From Bacteroidota bacterium (GTDB taxonomy: Bacteria > Bacteroidota > Bacteroidia > Bacteroidales > GCA-2748055): a DNA stretch of 7,186 nucleotides. The position numbers and the translations under genes are program-made. Numbering within the stretch: position 1 is the first letter of the stretch; each line of letters opens with the position of its first letter. The notes under the pieces are model-generated. The model saw only the letters and a program-made list of their open reading frames with translations. It searched no databases and had not been told where the DNA came from. Positions 1-6,949 of the stretch are shown here, piece after piece. The DNA lies in the NCBI GenBank assembly GCA_030592605.1, contig JAUVIT010000081.1, forward strand, positions 1-7,186, read 5' to 3'.

Positions 1-1313
<1,313 letters not shown>

Positions 1314-1315
<2 letters not shown>

Positions 1316-1328
1316 CAGTTTAACTGCT
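1314..1328 (+). terminator. Weak inverted repeat at the pyrG stop codon
   Basis: AGCAGTT-T-AACTGCT is a perfect 7-bp inverted repeat starting inside the TAG stop codon. As RNA it would fold with about 5 bp of stem and a 5-nt loop. No T-run follows, so it is a poor intrinsic terminator. It may only slow or stabilise the 3' end of the pyrG message, or may be chance. Confidence 0.2.
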
Positions 1329-1375
1329 TCCTGCTGTAATTCACCGAAATCTGACGGATTTTACCTGAAATTATA

Positions 1376-1404
1376 TTGATATAAAGGCTAAACCATTACT
1401 TTTG
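1376..1404 (+). promoter_or_regulatory. Predicted Bacteroidota-type promoter of yidC
   Basis: TACTTTTG at 1397-1404 matches the Bacteroidota -7 consensus TAnnTTTG exactly. TTG at 1376-1378, 18 bp upstream, fits the -33 element. Transcription would start near 1408-1412, leaving a leader of roughly 15-19 nt before the ATG at 1427. The match is seen directly; promoter activity is inferred. The rest of the 111-bp pyrG-yidC gap (1316-1426) holds only weak hairpins. Confidence 0.6.
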
Positions 1405-1426
1405 TGCCTGAATTTAATAGTTGAAA

Positions 1427-3319
1427 ATGGACAGAAATACAATTATAGGTCTGGGTGTTATTGGTCTCCTTCTTGTGGGCTACAGCATTTTTACAAAACC
1501 TCAACGTGAGGCTCAGATGGCTGAGCGTGGCAGGCTTGATTCCATAGCTCGGGTAGAGCAGGTCAGGGCCATGGCCGCTGCACAACAGCAGGCTGAAGAT
1601 CAACTTATCGGCGATGCGACAGGAGGCACTGGAGCAAGCGATTCGGTATCCATTGAGCGACTGGAAGGAGAGCTTGGCGATTTTGCAAATGCTGCCACAG
1701 GAGCATCTGAGAGCGTGGTACTTGAGAATGAGCAAGTGAAGTTGAGCTTTTCGACCCTTGGTGGCCGACCCTATACAGTAGAGTTGAAGCAGTATCAGAC
1801 ACACGATTCACTGCCACTCTATCTTTTCGACGGTGACTCAACCATCTTCGCTCTACAGTTTTTTGCCGAGAACAGGAGCATTAATACAGGCGAATTATAT
1901 TTCCAGCCTGTAATTGAGAATCTTACGGGAGAGGATGGCAGATCCTTTCAGCAGCTTACCATGAAAATGGATATCTCTGAATCAGCATCCATTTCATATA
2001 TCTATCGCTTGTTTGAGGATGATTACATGCTTGATTTTGATATGCGTTTCAAGGGACTGGACCAGTACCGAACCGACAGAATGGAATTCAAGTTTGATTT
2101 CTATGCACCTTCACAGGAAAAGGGCTACCAGAATGAGGCCATGTATACCACACTCTACTATCGATACAAAGGGGGAGATGTGGAAAGCTTTAAGTCGCGT
2201 TCAAAGAAAGAGCTTGAAGAGGTGACCGAAACCACCCGTATCAGCTGGATTGCCTTTAGTCAGCAGTTTTTCTCGACCATACTGGTAGCCGATGAACACT
2301 TCAATGGTGCCTACATGCTGCAGGAGCGTTTTAAGGATCCCGGTAAATATGTCCGCCGCTTCTCCACCTCAGTAGATATACCTTACGATCGTACCGGCGA
2401 TCAGCTTATCGGCATGCAACTATATTTTGGTCCAAATAAATTCCAGTCTCTGAAGGGCTATGGCGATCTGGGTCTCCAAAATGTGGTTACAGTGGGTGGA
2501 GCCATGCTCCGGTGGATCAATGCCTTTGTGGTCATCCCAATCTTTGGCTGGCTGAACAAGTATTTCGATAATTACGGGCTTATCATCCTTCTGCTTACGC
2601 TGATTATCAAGGTTGGCCTATTTCCACTGACTTACAAATCCTTCAAGTCACAGGCGGTAATGAAGCTTCTTAAACCCCAGGTGGATGAGATCGGTGAACG
2701 CTATCCCAAGAAGGATGATGCCATGAAGAAGCAGCAGGCGACCATGGACCTATATAAGAAGGCCGGGGCCAATCCCATGGGCGGATGTCTGCCTATGTTG
2801 CTGCAGTTTCCGATCCTGTATGCCATGTTCAGGTTCTTTCCAACCTCCATAGAACTTAGGCAGGAGGGATTCTTATGGGCCCATGATCTTTCCACCTATG
2901 ACTCTATTCTGAATCTGCCCTTTGAGATTCCTATGTATGGTGATCACGTAAGTCTCTTTACCATATTGATGACCGTTACCACCATGCTATCCATGCGTTA
3001 TAACACTCAGGCATCGGCAGGAACCAGCCAGATGCCCGGTATGAAGTCCATGATGTATATTATGCCGGTGATGTTTATGTTTATCCTGAACAGTTTCCCT
3101 GCCGGTCTGACTTATTATTACTTCCTGGCCAATTTGATTACACTTGGACAAAACCTTCTCTTCAAGAGGTTTATCGATGAAGAGAAGATCATGCAAAAGA
3201 TCAATGCAAGAAAGAATAAGCCGGCCAAGAAATCTAAGTTTGCGCAGCGGCTGGAATCCATACAAAAGCAGCAGTCCCTTGGTGGAAGAAAGCCACAACC
3301 CAAAAAGAAGAGCAGGTAG
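1427..3319 (+). CDS. yidC: Membrane protein insertase YidC (Oxa1 family)
   Basis: YidC inserts and folds inner-membrane proteins, alone or with SecYEG. This 630-residue product has the Gram-negative architecture. TM1 is at about 4-22 (MDRNTIIGLGVIG...). A low-complexity Ala/Gln/Glu linker follows at about 25-95. The periplasmic P1 beta-domain spans about 97-345. The conserved insertase core has an amphipathic helix near 360-378, TM2 (about 382-403), the coiled-coil cytoplasmic hairpin C1 (about 404-447), NPMGGCLPMLLQFPI leading TM3 (449-472), and further TMs near 507-524, 542-556 and 560-578. A strongly basic tail (595-630, ending KPQPKKKSR) suits ribosome contact. The groove position usually Arg is Lys395. 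I chose ATG 1427 over TTG 1421 because relatives start MDxNTIIG and the promoter lies just upstream. It is probably monocistronic, between its own promoter and the terminator at 3339-3379. Confidence 0.96.
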   Translation: MDRNTIIGLGVIGLLLVGYSIFTKPQREAQMAERGRLDSIARVEQVRAMAAAQQQAEDQLIGDATGGTGASDSVSIERLEGELGDFANAATGASESVVLENEQVKLSFSTLGGRPYTVELKQYQTHDSLPLYLFDGDSTIFALQFFAENRSINTGELYFQPVIENLTGEDGRSFQQLTMKMDISESASISYIYRLFEDDYMLDFDMRFKGLDQYRTDRMEFKFDFYAPSQEKGYQNEAMYTTLYYRYKGGDVESFKSRSKKELEEVTETTRISWIAFSQQFFSTILVADEHFNGAYMLQERFKDPGKYVRRFSTSVDIPYDRTGDQLIGMQLYFGPNKFQSLKGYGDLGLQNVVTVGGAMLRWINAFVVIPIFGWLNKYFDNYGLIILLLTLIIKVGLFPLTYKSFKSQAVMKLLKPQVDEIGERYPKKDDAMKKQQATMDLYKKAGANPMGGCLPMLLQFPILYAMFRFFPTSIELRQEGFLWAHDLSTYDSILNLPFEIPMYGDHVSLFTILMTVTTMLSMRYNTQASAGTSQMPGMKSMMYIMPVMFMFILNSFPAGLTYYYFLANLITLGQNLLFKRFIDEEKIMQKINARKNKPAKKSKFAQRLESIQKQQSLGGRKPQPKKKSR

Positions 3320-3338
3320 GATAGGTGCAATTAAGATA

Positions 3339-3379
3339 AAAGAAGGGCCGTTTCATGAACTATGAAACGGCCCTTCTTT
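3339..3379. terminator. Bidirectional intrinsic terminator between yidC and ribH
   Basis: Perfect 18-bp inverted repeat: left arm 3339-3356, loop GAACT 3357-3361, right arm 3362-3379. The core is GGGCCG/CGGCCC, flanked by A-rich left and T-rich right outer arms. On the + strand the right arm ends CTTCTTT and a T-rich run follows (3380-3392); on the minus strand the arm also ends in TTCTTT. It sits centrally in the 80-bp gap between two convergent genes, so it can end both the yidC and the TPR-ribH transcripts. Confidence 0.92.
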
Positions 3380-3399
3380 ATATTGTTTTTTTGTAAAAA

Positions 3400-3894
3400 C
3401 TACTGCAACAGAATATTTCTAAAGGCGGCCATTTTCAGTGCTGTAACGGCAGCTTCATCACCTTTGTTGCCATGTTTGCCACCAGAACGATCCAGGGCTT
3501 GCTGTTGATTTTCAGTTGTTAACACGCCGAAAATAAAGGGAATATCATAGTCGAGGTTCAGTTCCGTAATTCCCTTGGTGACCCCCTGACAGATGTAATC
3601 AAAGTGACTGGTTTCCCCGCGGATTACACAACCAAGGCAAATGACAGCATGAGGTGAAAACTGCTCAGCAACAATCCGGGATCCATATGGCAATTCAAAG
3701 CTGCCGGGGACCGTTTTTACATGGATATTTTCTTCTCTGACGCCCTCTTTTTTCAATCTGCTTAGTGCTCCATTCAGGAGTGCTGCTGTAATCTCTTCGT
3801 TCCATTCTGAGACAACAATACCGAACTTCATTTTCGATCCATCGGGAATAGAAGCGGGATCATGGTCCGATAAATTTTTCAGACTTGAAGACAT
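3400..3894 (-). CDS. ribH: 6,7-dimethyl-8-ribityllumazine synthase (riboflavin synthase beta chain)
   Basis: Lumazine synthase condenses 5-amino-6-ribitylaminouracil with 3,4-dihydroxy-2-butanone 4-phosphate, the penultimate step of riboflavin synthesis. The family forms cytosolic pentamers or 60-mer capsids. The 164-residue product is of usual length, with a somewhat long, poorly conserved first 20 residues. Substrate-site motifs are present in order: SEWN (29-32), PGSFELP (63-69), [14 protein letters not shown] (88-101) with the general acid/base His97, [15 protein letters not shown] (122-136) with phosphate-binding Arg136, and NKGDEAA near 143-149. Trp31 stands where many bacterial enzymes carry Phe. 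ATG 3892-3894 is the start. The TPR gene stops 21 bp upstream and I see no promoter in that gap, so the two are probably cotranscribed. I see no FMN riboswitch in the window, so flavin control is not evident here. Confidence 0.96.
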   Translation of the reverse strand: MSSSLKNLSDHDPASIPDGSKMKFGIVVSEWNEEITAALLNGALSRLKKEGVREENIHVKTVPGSFELPYGSRIVAEQFSPHAVICLGCVIRGETSHFDYICQGVTKGITELNLDYDIPFIFGVLTTENQQQALDRSGGKHGNKGDEAAVTALKMAAFRNILLQ

Positions 3895-3915
3895 TTGAAT
3901 TGGGGTGAATTCGGG

Positions 3916-4611
3916 TTACAGCGACATTTTTGATTCTACCCTTCCGATATATTTCTTAATCTCATTTCCTTCAGGAGTTCCCGGGTAGGTAGACTCAATG
4001 ACTTTATAGGTATCAAGCGCTTCATTCAGATTACCAAGTTCTTCATAGACAAGGCCCAGTTTTTTCAGCAAGATAGGAGAGGAAAAATTATTCTCATACT
4101 TATCAATTCCACTCTTGTAGGCTGAAATAGCCTTATTCAGGTCACCCATTTCAACATAGGCATCCCCCAGGGTGCTGTATTTTGCAGCGCCTACCAGAAG
4201 GTCGTCTGTTTTGAATTTATTCAGCAGCTTTATTGAAGCTTCCTGATCGCCAAGTTGATGGTAGCATACCCCTGCATAGTATCTGGAAATCTTTGCAGAT
4301 TTGCTGATACCGTAATCGTCAATCACATTTAGAAACCCGGGATAGGTGCCGTATCCATTTAAGGCGAGATTAAAGGAGTCCGCCTCAAAAAAACGCTCTG
4401 CATAGTACATATCAGCAGCAGCCTCTTCATTTAGCGGTTTCAGATAATACCTGTTTCCACCTATAATGATTAGCAATACAACAATGAGTCCTCCAAGGAT
4501 ATAGGTAAGTCCTTTCTGGTTATCTTCTATAAATTGCTCGGAACGGGTTAAAGCCTGTTCAATGCCTTCAAGATTCTTGTCCGTTTGCTTCACATTCTTT
4601 TTCTTCGACAT
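3916..4611 (-). CDS. Membrane-anchored tetratricopeptide-repeat protein (YfgM-like layout)
   Basis: This is a 231-residue protein, with start ATG at 4609-4611 (MSKKKNVKQ). It has a charged, Lys-rich N-terminus (1-33), one strong TM helix (about 34-52, GLTYILGGLIVVLLIIIGG), then a soluble alpha-helical region that the positive-inside rule places in the periplasm. TPR-like helix pairs are visible at about 108-130 (YYAGVCYHQLGDQEASIKLL), 143-172 (STLGDAYVEMGDLNKAISAY) and 180-207 (LKKLGLVYEELGNLNEALDTY). The topology resembles YfgM, an ancillary SecYEG partner, but the family is broad and a specific role is not shown. A reading frame continues upstream to 4698, but it runs through the promoter and a palindrome, so the extension is unlikely to be translated. 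It lies 21 bp before ribH in a likely two-gene operon. From memory, a TPR gene next to ribH and recF recurs in Bacteroidota. Confidence 0.85.
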   Translation of the reverse strand: MSKKKNVKQTDKNLEGIEQALTRSEQFIEDNQKGLTYILGGLIVVLLIIIGGNRYYLKPLNEEAAADMYYAERFFEADSFNLALNGYGTYPGFLNVIDDYGISKSAKISRYYAGVCYHQLGDQEASIKLLNKFKTDDLLVGAAKYSTLGDAYVEMGDLNKAISAYKSGIDKYENNFSSPILLKKLGLVYEELGNLNEALDTYKVIESTYPGTPEGNEIKKYIGRVESKMSL

Positions 4612-4644
4612 CACTCTAATTTTATTGAAATTCAAAAACTTCCG

Positions 4645-4652
4645 CAAAAGTA
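4645..4652 (-). promoter_or_regulatory. Predicted -7 box for the TPR-ribH transcript
   Basis: Read on the minus strand this is TACTTTTG, an exact match to TAnnTTTG and identical to the yidC box. A leader of about 30 nt to the ATG at 4611 is implied. The -33 region shows only a T-run (around 4665-4669, minus-strand TTTTT), not a clear TTTG, so the promoter is only partly supported. Confidence 0.5.
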
Positions 4653-4674
4653 ACCCTTTTTTGGAAAAATGCCG

Positions 4675-4690
4675 TTTGTGGCGCCACAAA
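4675..4690. promoter_or_regulatory. 16-bp perfect palindrome upstream of the TPR gene
   Basis: TTTGTGGCGCCACAAA reads the same on both strands. It lies in the 96-bp gap between the DUF4197 stop and the TPR start, about 22 bp upstream of the predicted -7 box, so roughly -35 to -50 from the inferred transcription start. It could be a dimeric regulator's operator. As RNA it could form a 6-bp stem with a GCGC tetraloop ending the DUF4197 transcript, but the T-run after it on the minus strand (CGGCATTTTTCC) is displaced. Confidence 0.5.
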
Positions 4691-4707
4691 AATAGCAAAT
4701 AACAAAA

Positions 4708-5463
4708 TCAATTGTCCAGACTACCGAAAACCTTCTTAAGCAAAGGACTGATGCGGGCAGAGATGTTGGTCCTGATTTTCTTTTCTTCATCCCCGACTTT
4801 CAGAAACATGCCGTCCAGGGCTCTGTTAGTCAGGTAATCGTCAAGATCGGTATTAACTGGATGAAATCCAGCCATTTTACCGGCAATGGAGTTGGCAAAC
4901 AGGTTCCATTTACCTGTAAGGGCTTCCCACGACTCTTTGGTAGAAACACCTCCCAGAATGTCCTTCTCTGTCGAATTCCTGATCTTTGGTTTATATAGAT
5001 TGTATAGATCTGTTCGGGTGGTATTACTGAGGTACTGAGTGGCAGCATTGTCGGCGCCTCTAAGGATGCCGAAAGCGTCATTGATGGTCATCTGTTTAAT
5101 GCTGTTGATGAAAATGGGAGCTACTTCTTTGGCTGCATCTTCTGCAGCCCGATTGATTCTGAGGACTACATCCTCCACAAGTTTGTCACCACCTGGGATT
5201 TTAGCAAGATTATCGATGATTATGGATGCTTCCTCAGGGAGCAGGATTTTAACTAAATCATCTCCATAATAGCCATCAACAGCCGAGAGTATGGATGAAG
5301 AGTTTTTCGATCCTTCGATCAGGGCTTCCTTTAATCCGTCGACCACTTCTGCTTCTGACAGAGGTGCATCCATGGGGACAGATTGAATCAGAGAATTTAG
5401 TTCAGCACATCCGGTAAGCAAGATTACCGGGAAAGCAAGGATTAATAATTGTCTTTTTATCAA
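4708..5463 (-). CDS. DUF4197-family lipoprotein, TTG start
   Basis: A 251-residue predicted lipoprotein whose pattern matches DUF4197 as I recall it; the biochemical function is unknown. The signal peptide has K3 R4, a hydrophobic core (6-16) and lipobox LTGC with lipidated Cys19. No acidic lipoprotein export signal follows (CAELNSLIQS), so surface exposure is not suggested. The mature part is helical: SEAEVVDGLKEALIEGS (36-52), LLPEEASIIIDNLAKIPGG (74-92), INDAFGILRGADNAATQYL (127-145), and a C-terminal LDDYLTNRALDGMF segment (207-220) followed by a charged helix. The start is TTG (5461-5463): an in-frame stop lies at 5476-5478 and no ATG or GTG lies between, and any later Met would lose the signal peptide. 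It is divergent from recF across 71 bp and is followed by the TPR gene, which has its own predicted promoter. Confidence 0.82.
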   Translation of the reverse strand: MIKRQLLILAFPVILLTGCAELNSLIQSVPMDAPLSEAEVVDGLKEALIEGSKNSSSILSAVDGYYGDDLVKILLPEEASIIIDNLAKIPGGDKLVEDVVLRINRAAEDAAKEVAPIFINSIKQMTINDAFGILRGADNAATQYLSNTTRTDLYNLYKPKIRNSTEKDILGGVSTKESWEALTGKWNLFANSIAGKMAGFHPVNTDLDDYLTNRALDGMFLKVGDEEKKIRTNISARISPLLKKVFGSLDN

Positions 5464-5488
5464 TTGTTTTAAGTTTTAGGAATTCACC

Positions 5489-5496
5489 TAAAGATA
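5489..5496 (-). promoter_or_regulatory. Possible -7 box for the DUF4197 gene
   Basis: The minus strand reads TATCTTTA, seven of eight positions of TAnnTTTG, about 25 bp before the TTG start. A T-run (minus-strand TTTT at 5515-5518) is 18 bp upstream in the -33 position. The match is imperfect in AT-rich sequence, so it is weak evidence. Confidence 0.3.
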
Positions 5497-5523
5497 AATG
5501 AAAATGGTATGTATAAAAAATAG

Positions 5524-5531
5524 TAATTTTG
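5524..5531 (+). promoter_or_regulatory. Predicted -7 box for recF, abutting the start codon
   Basis: TAATTTTG matches TAnnTTTG exactly and ends only 3 bp before the recF ATG (5535-5537). No clean TTTG is seen at the -33 distance; the nearest is ATGG at 5504-5507. If active, the message would have almost no leader. The back-to-back DUF4197 box lies 27 bp away. Confidence 0.45.
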
Positions 5532-5534
5532 TGT

Positions 5535-6647
5535 ATGCATCTGAAATCACTATCCCTGGTCAACTTTAAGAATTATGAACAGGTTGACATTCCGCTTTCT
5601 GCAAAGATTAATTGTTTTGTGGGGGAAAATGGTGTGGGAAAGACCAATCTTCTTGATGCAATTCACTATTTGTCTCTCTGTAAAAGCAATCTGAATCCGG
5701 TAGACAGCCAGAATATAAGGTATGATCAGGATTTCCTGGTCGTACAGGGTCTGTTTGACAGAAAGGGCAAGGAAGAGAATATTTACTGCGGAATCAGAAA
5801 GCAGAAAAAGAAGCAGTTCAAAAGAAACCAAAAGGAGTACAGCAAACTCTCCGAGCATATCGGGCTGATTCCCCTGGTCATGATTTCACCGGCCGATGCC
5901 ATCCTGATTAACGGGGGAAGTGAGGAACGCAGAAAATTTATGAATGGTGTGATTGCCCAGTATAGCAGAGTTTATCTTGAAAACCTGATCCAGTATAACA
6001 GGGCACTAAATCAGCGAAATAAGTTACTAAAAGATTTTGCATTTAGCCGGAATTTTGATCCTCAGATACTGGAAGTGTGGGATGAGCAGTTGATTCGCTA
6101 TGGGGAGCCGATTTTTGAAGAGCGGGTTCGTTTTGTTAATGAACTTCTGCCTGTATTTGACTCATTTCACTCGCATATTTCCGGGAATCGGGAGAAGGTA
6201 AGCCTGAGTTATCAGGCGCACCTGAAGGAAACAGGTTTCAGGGATGGCTTGAAAGCTTCCATGGAAAAAGATCGTATCGTCCAGTATAGCACTTTTGGAA
6301 TTCATAAGGATGACCTGGGAATGGAGCTGGGTGGCTATAGTTTAAAAAAGAGTGGTTCGCAGGGGCAGCAGAAAACCTTCCTGGTGGCGCTGAAACTGGC
6401 CGAATTTGAGTTCATCCGGAAACTGACAAAGATTCCGCCCATTCTATTACTGGACGATATTTTTGATAAATTTGACGCTGGCAGAGTAAAACACATTATA
6501 AGCCTGGTGGCAGAGAACCAATTCGGTCAGATTTTTATTACCGACACCAATGAACAGCGTTTACAGGGAATCCTGAAAGAGATCCCTGCCGATCATAAGG
6601 TTTTCAGAATAACTCCTGAAGCCAGCTTTGAAGAGATTAAAGGATAA
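5535..6647 (+). CDS. recF: DNA replication and repair protein RecF
   Basis: RecF is an SMC/ABC-type ATPase that, with RecO and RecR, helps load RecA at single-strand gaps and stalled forks. The 370-residue product is full length. It opens with the family signature MHLKSLSLVNFKNYEQ. Walker A is GENGVGKTN (30-38, Lys36). The conserved SPADAILINGGSEERRKFMNGVI block is at about 118-140. A helical arm runs through about 145-250, with a lysine-rich patch (RKQKKKQFKRNQK, 88-100) nearby. The ABC signature is SGSQGQQK (273-280) and Walker B is ILLLDDIFDKFD (303-314). ATG 5535 fits the family start; the TTG two codons earlier (5529) falls inside the predicted -7 box. The DUF721 gene begins 2 nt after the stop. 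There is no dnaA or dnaN neighbour here, unlike the classical dnaA-dnaN-recF order. Confidence 0.96.
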   Translation: MHLKSLSLVNFKNYEQVDIPLSAKINCFVGENGVGKTNLLDAIHYLSLCKSNLNPVDSQNIRYDQDFLVVQGLFDRKGKEENIYCGIRKQKKKQFKRNQKEYSKLSEHIGLIPLVMISPADAILINGGSEERRKFMNGVIAQYSRVYLENLIQYNRALNQRNKLLKDFAFSRNFDPQILEVWDEQLIRYGEPIFEERVRFVNELLPVFDSFHSHISGNREKVSLSYQAHLKETGFRDGLKASMEKDRIVQYSTFGIHKDDLGMELGGYSLKKSGSQGQQKTFLVALKLAEFEFIRKLTKIPPILLLDDIFDKFDAGRVKHIISLVAENQFGQIFITDTNEQRLQGILKEIPADHKVFRITPEASFEEIKG

Positions 6648-6649
6648 GC

Positions 6650-6940
6650 ATGGAAAGAAAAGAAGTCAGGAAAATTGATTCCCTGCTTCAACAGTTTGTT
6701 AAAGCAAATCGTCTGGAGAAAGGGCTGGCTGAATACCGGCTGATGAAATCGTGGAAAGATTTGCTGGGTATAACTGTGGCCAAAAAGACCAAGTCACTCA
6801 AGATTCAGAACCGTAAACTTTTCGTAACTCTTCACTCTTCAGTGGTGAGAAATGAGCTCAGTATGATCAAAGAGTCTTTGATCCCAAAACTAAATGAGGC
6901 TGCGGGAATGGATGTGATCGATGATGTGGTCCTTCGCTGA
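6650..6940 (+). CDS. DUF721 / DciA-like small protein
   Basis: A 96-residue protein with the DUF721 pattern. An N-terminal helix (1-30) is followed by a compact domain with Trp35 and Gly40 in SWKDLLG, then KIQNRKLFVTLHSSVVRNELSMIK (51-74), the usual beta-strand plus helix core, and LIPKLNEAAG near 77-86. DUF721 is the domain of DciA, which works with the replicative helicase DnaB in bacteria that lack DnaC or DnaI loaders; this short form carries little beyond that domain. Assignment to DciA function is inference from the family. It starts 2 nt after the recF stop (TAAGCATG), with no room for its own promoter, so it is likely cotranscribed and translationally coupled with recF. Only 9 bp separate its stop from the convergent ndk stop. 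Confidence 0.85.
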   Translation: MERKEVRKIDSLLQQFVKANRLEKGLAEYRLMKSWKDLLGITVAKKTKSLKIQNRKLFVTLHSSVVRNELSMIKESLIPKLNEAAGMDVIDDVVLR

Positions 6941-6949
6941 TAAGAGTAC

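Noticed and set aside
1347..1361. AAATC/GATTT hairpin in the pyrG-yidC gap
   Set aside because: A 5-bp AT-rich stem with no proper T-run; expected by chance in this base composition.
1421..1426. TTG at 1421 as an earlier yidC start
   Set aside because: It adds only two residues (MK) before MDRNTIIG, the usual beginning in the family, and an ATG is available at 1427.
1388..1804. 138-residue open frame opposite the yidC start
   Set aside because: It is antisense to the yidC promoter and N-terminus, with a Cys/Leu/Ser-rich composition typical of shadow frames and no promoter.
4612..4698. 29-residue N-terminal extension of the TPR protein
   Set aside because: It would translate through the predicted -7 box and the palindrome, places a basic, aromatic-rich segment before the Lys-rich start, and is not needed for the TM and TPR layout.
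5276..5463. Lipoprotein surface-export signal in the DUF4197 protein
   Set aside because: The residues after Cys19 (AELNSLIQS) lack the acidic cluster typical of Bacteroidota surface lipoproteins.
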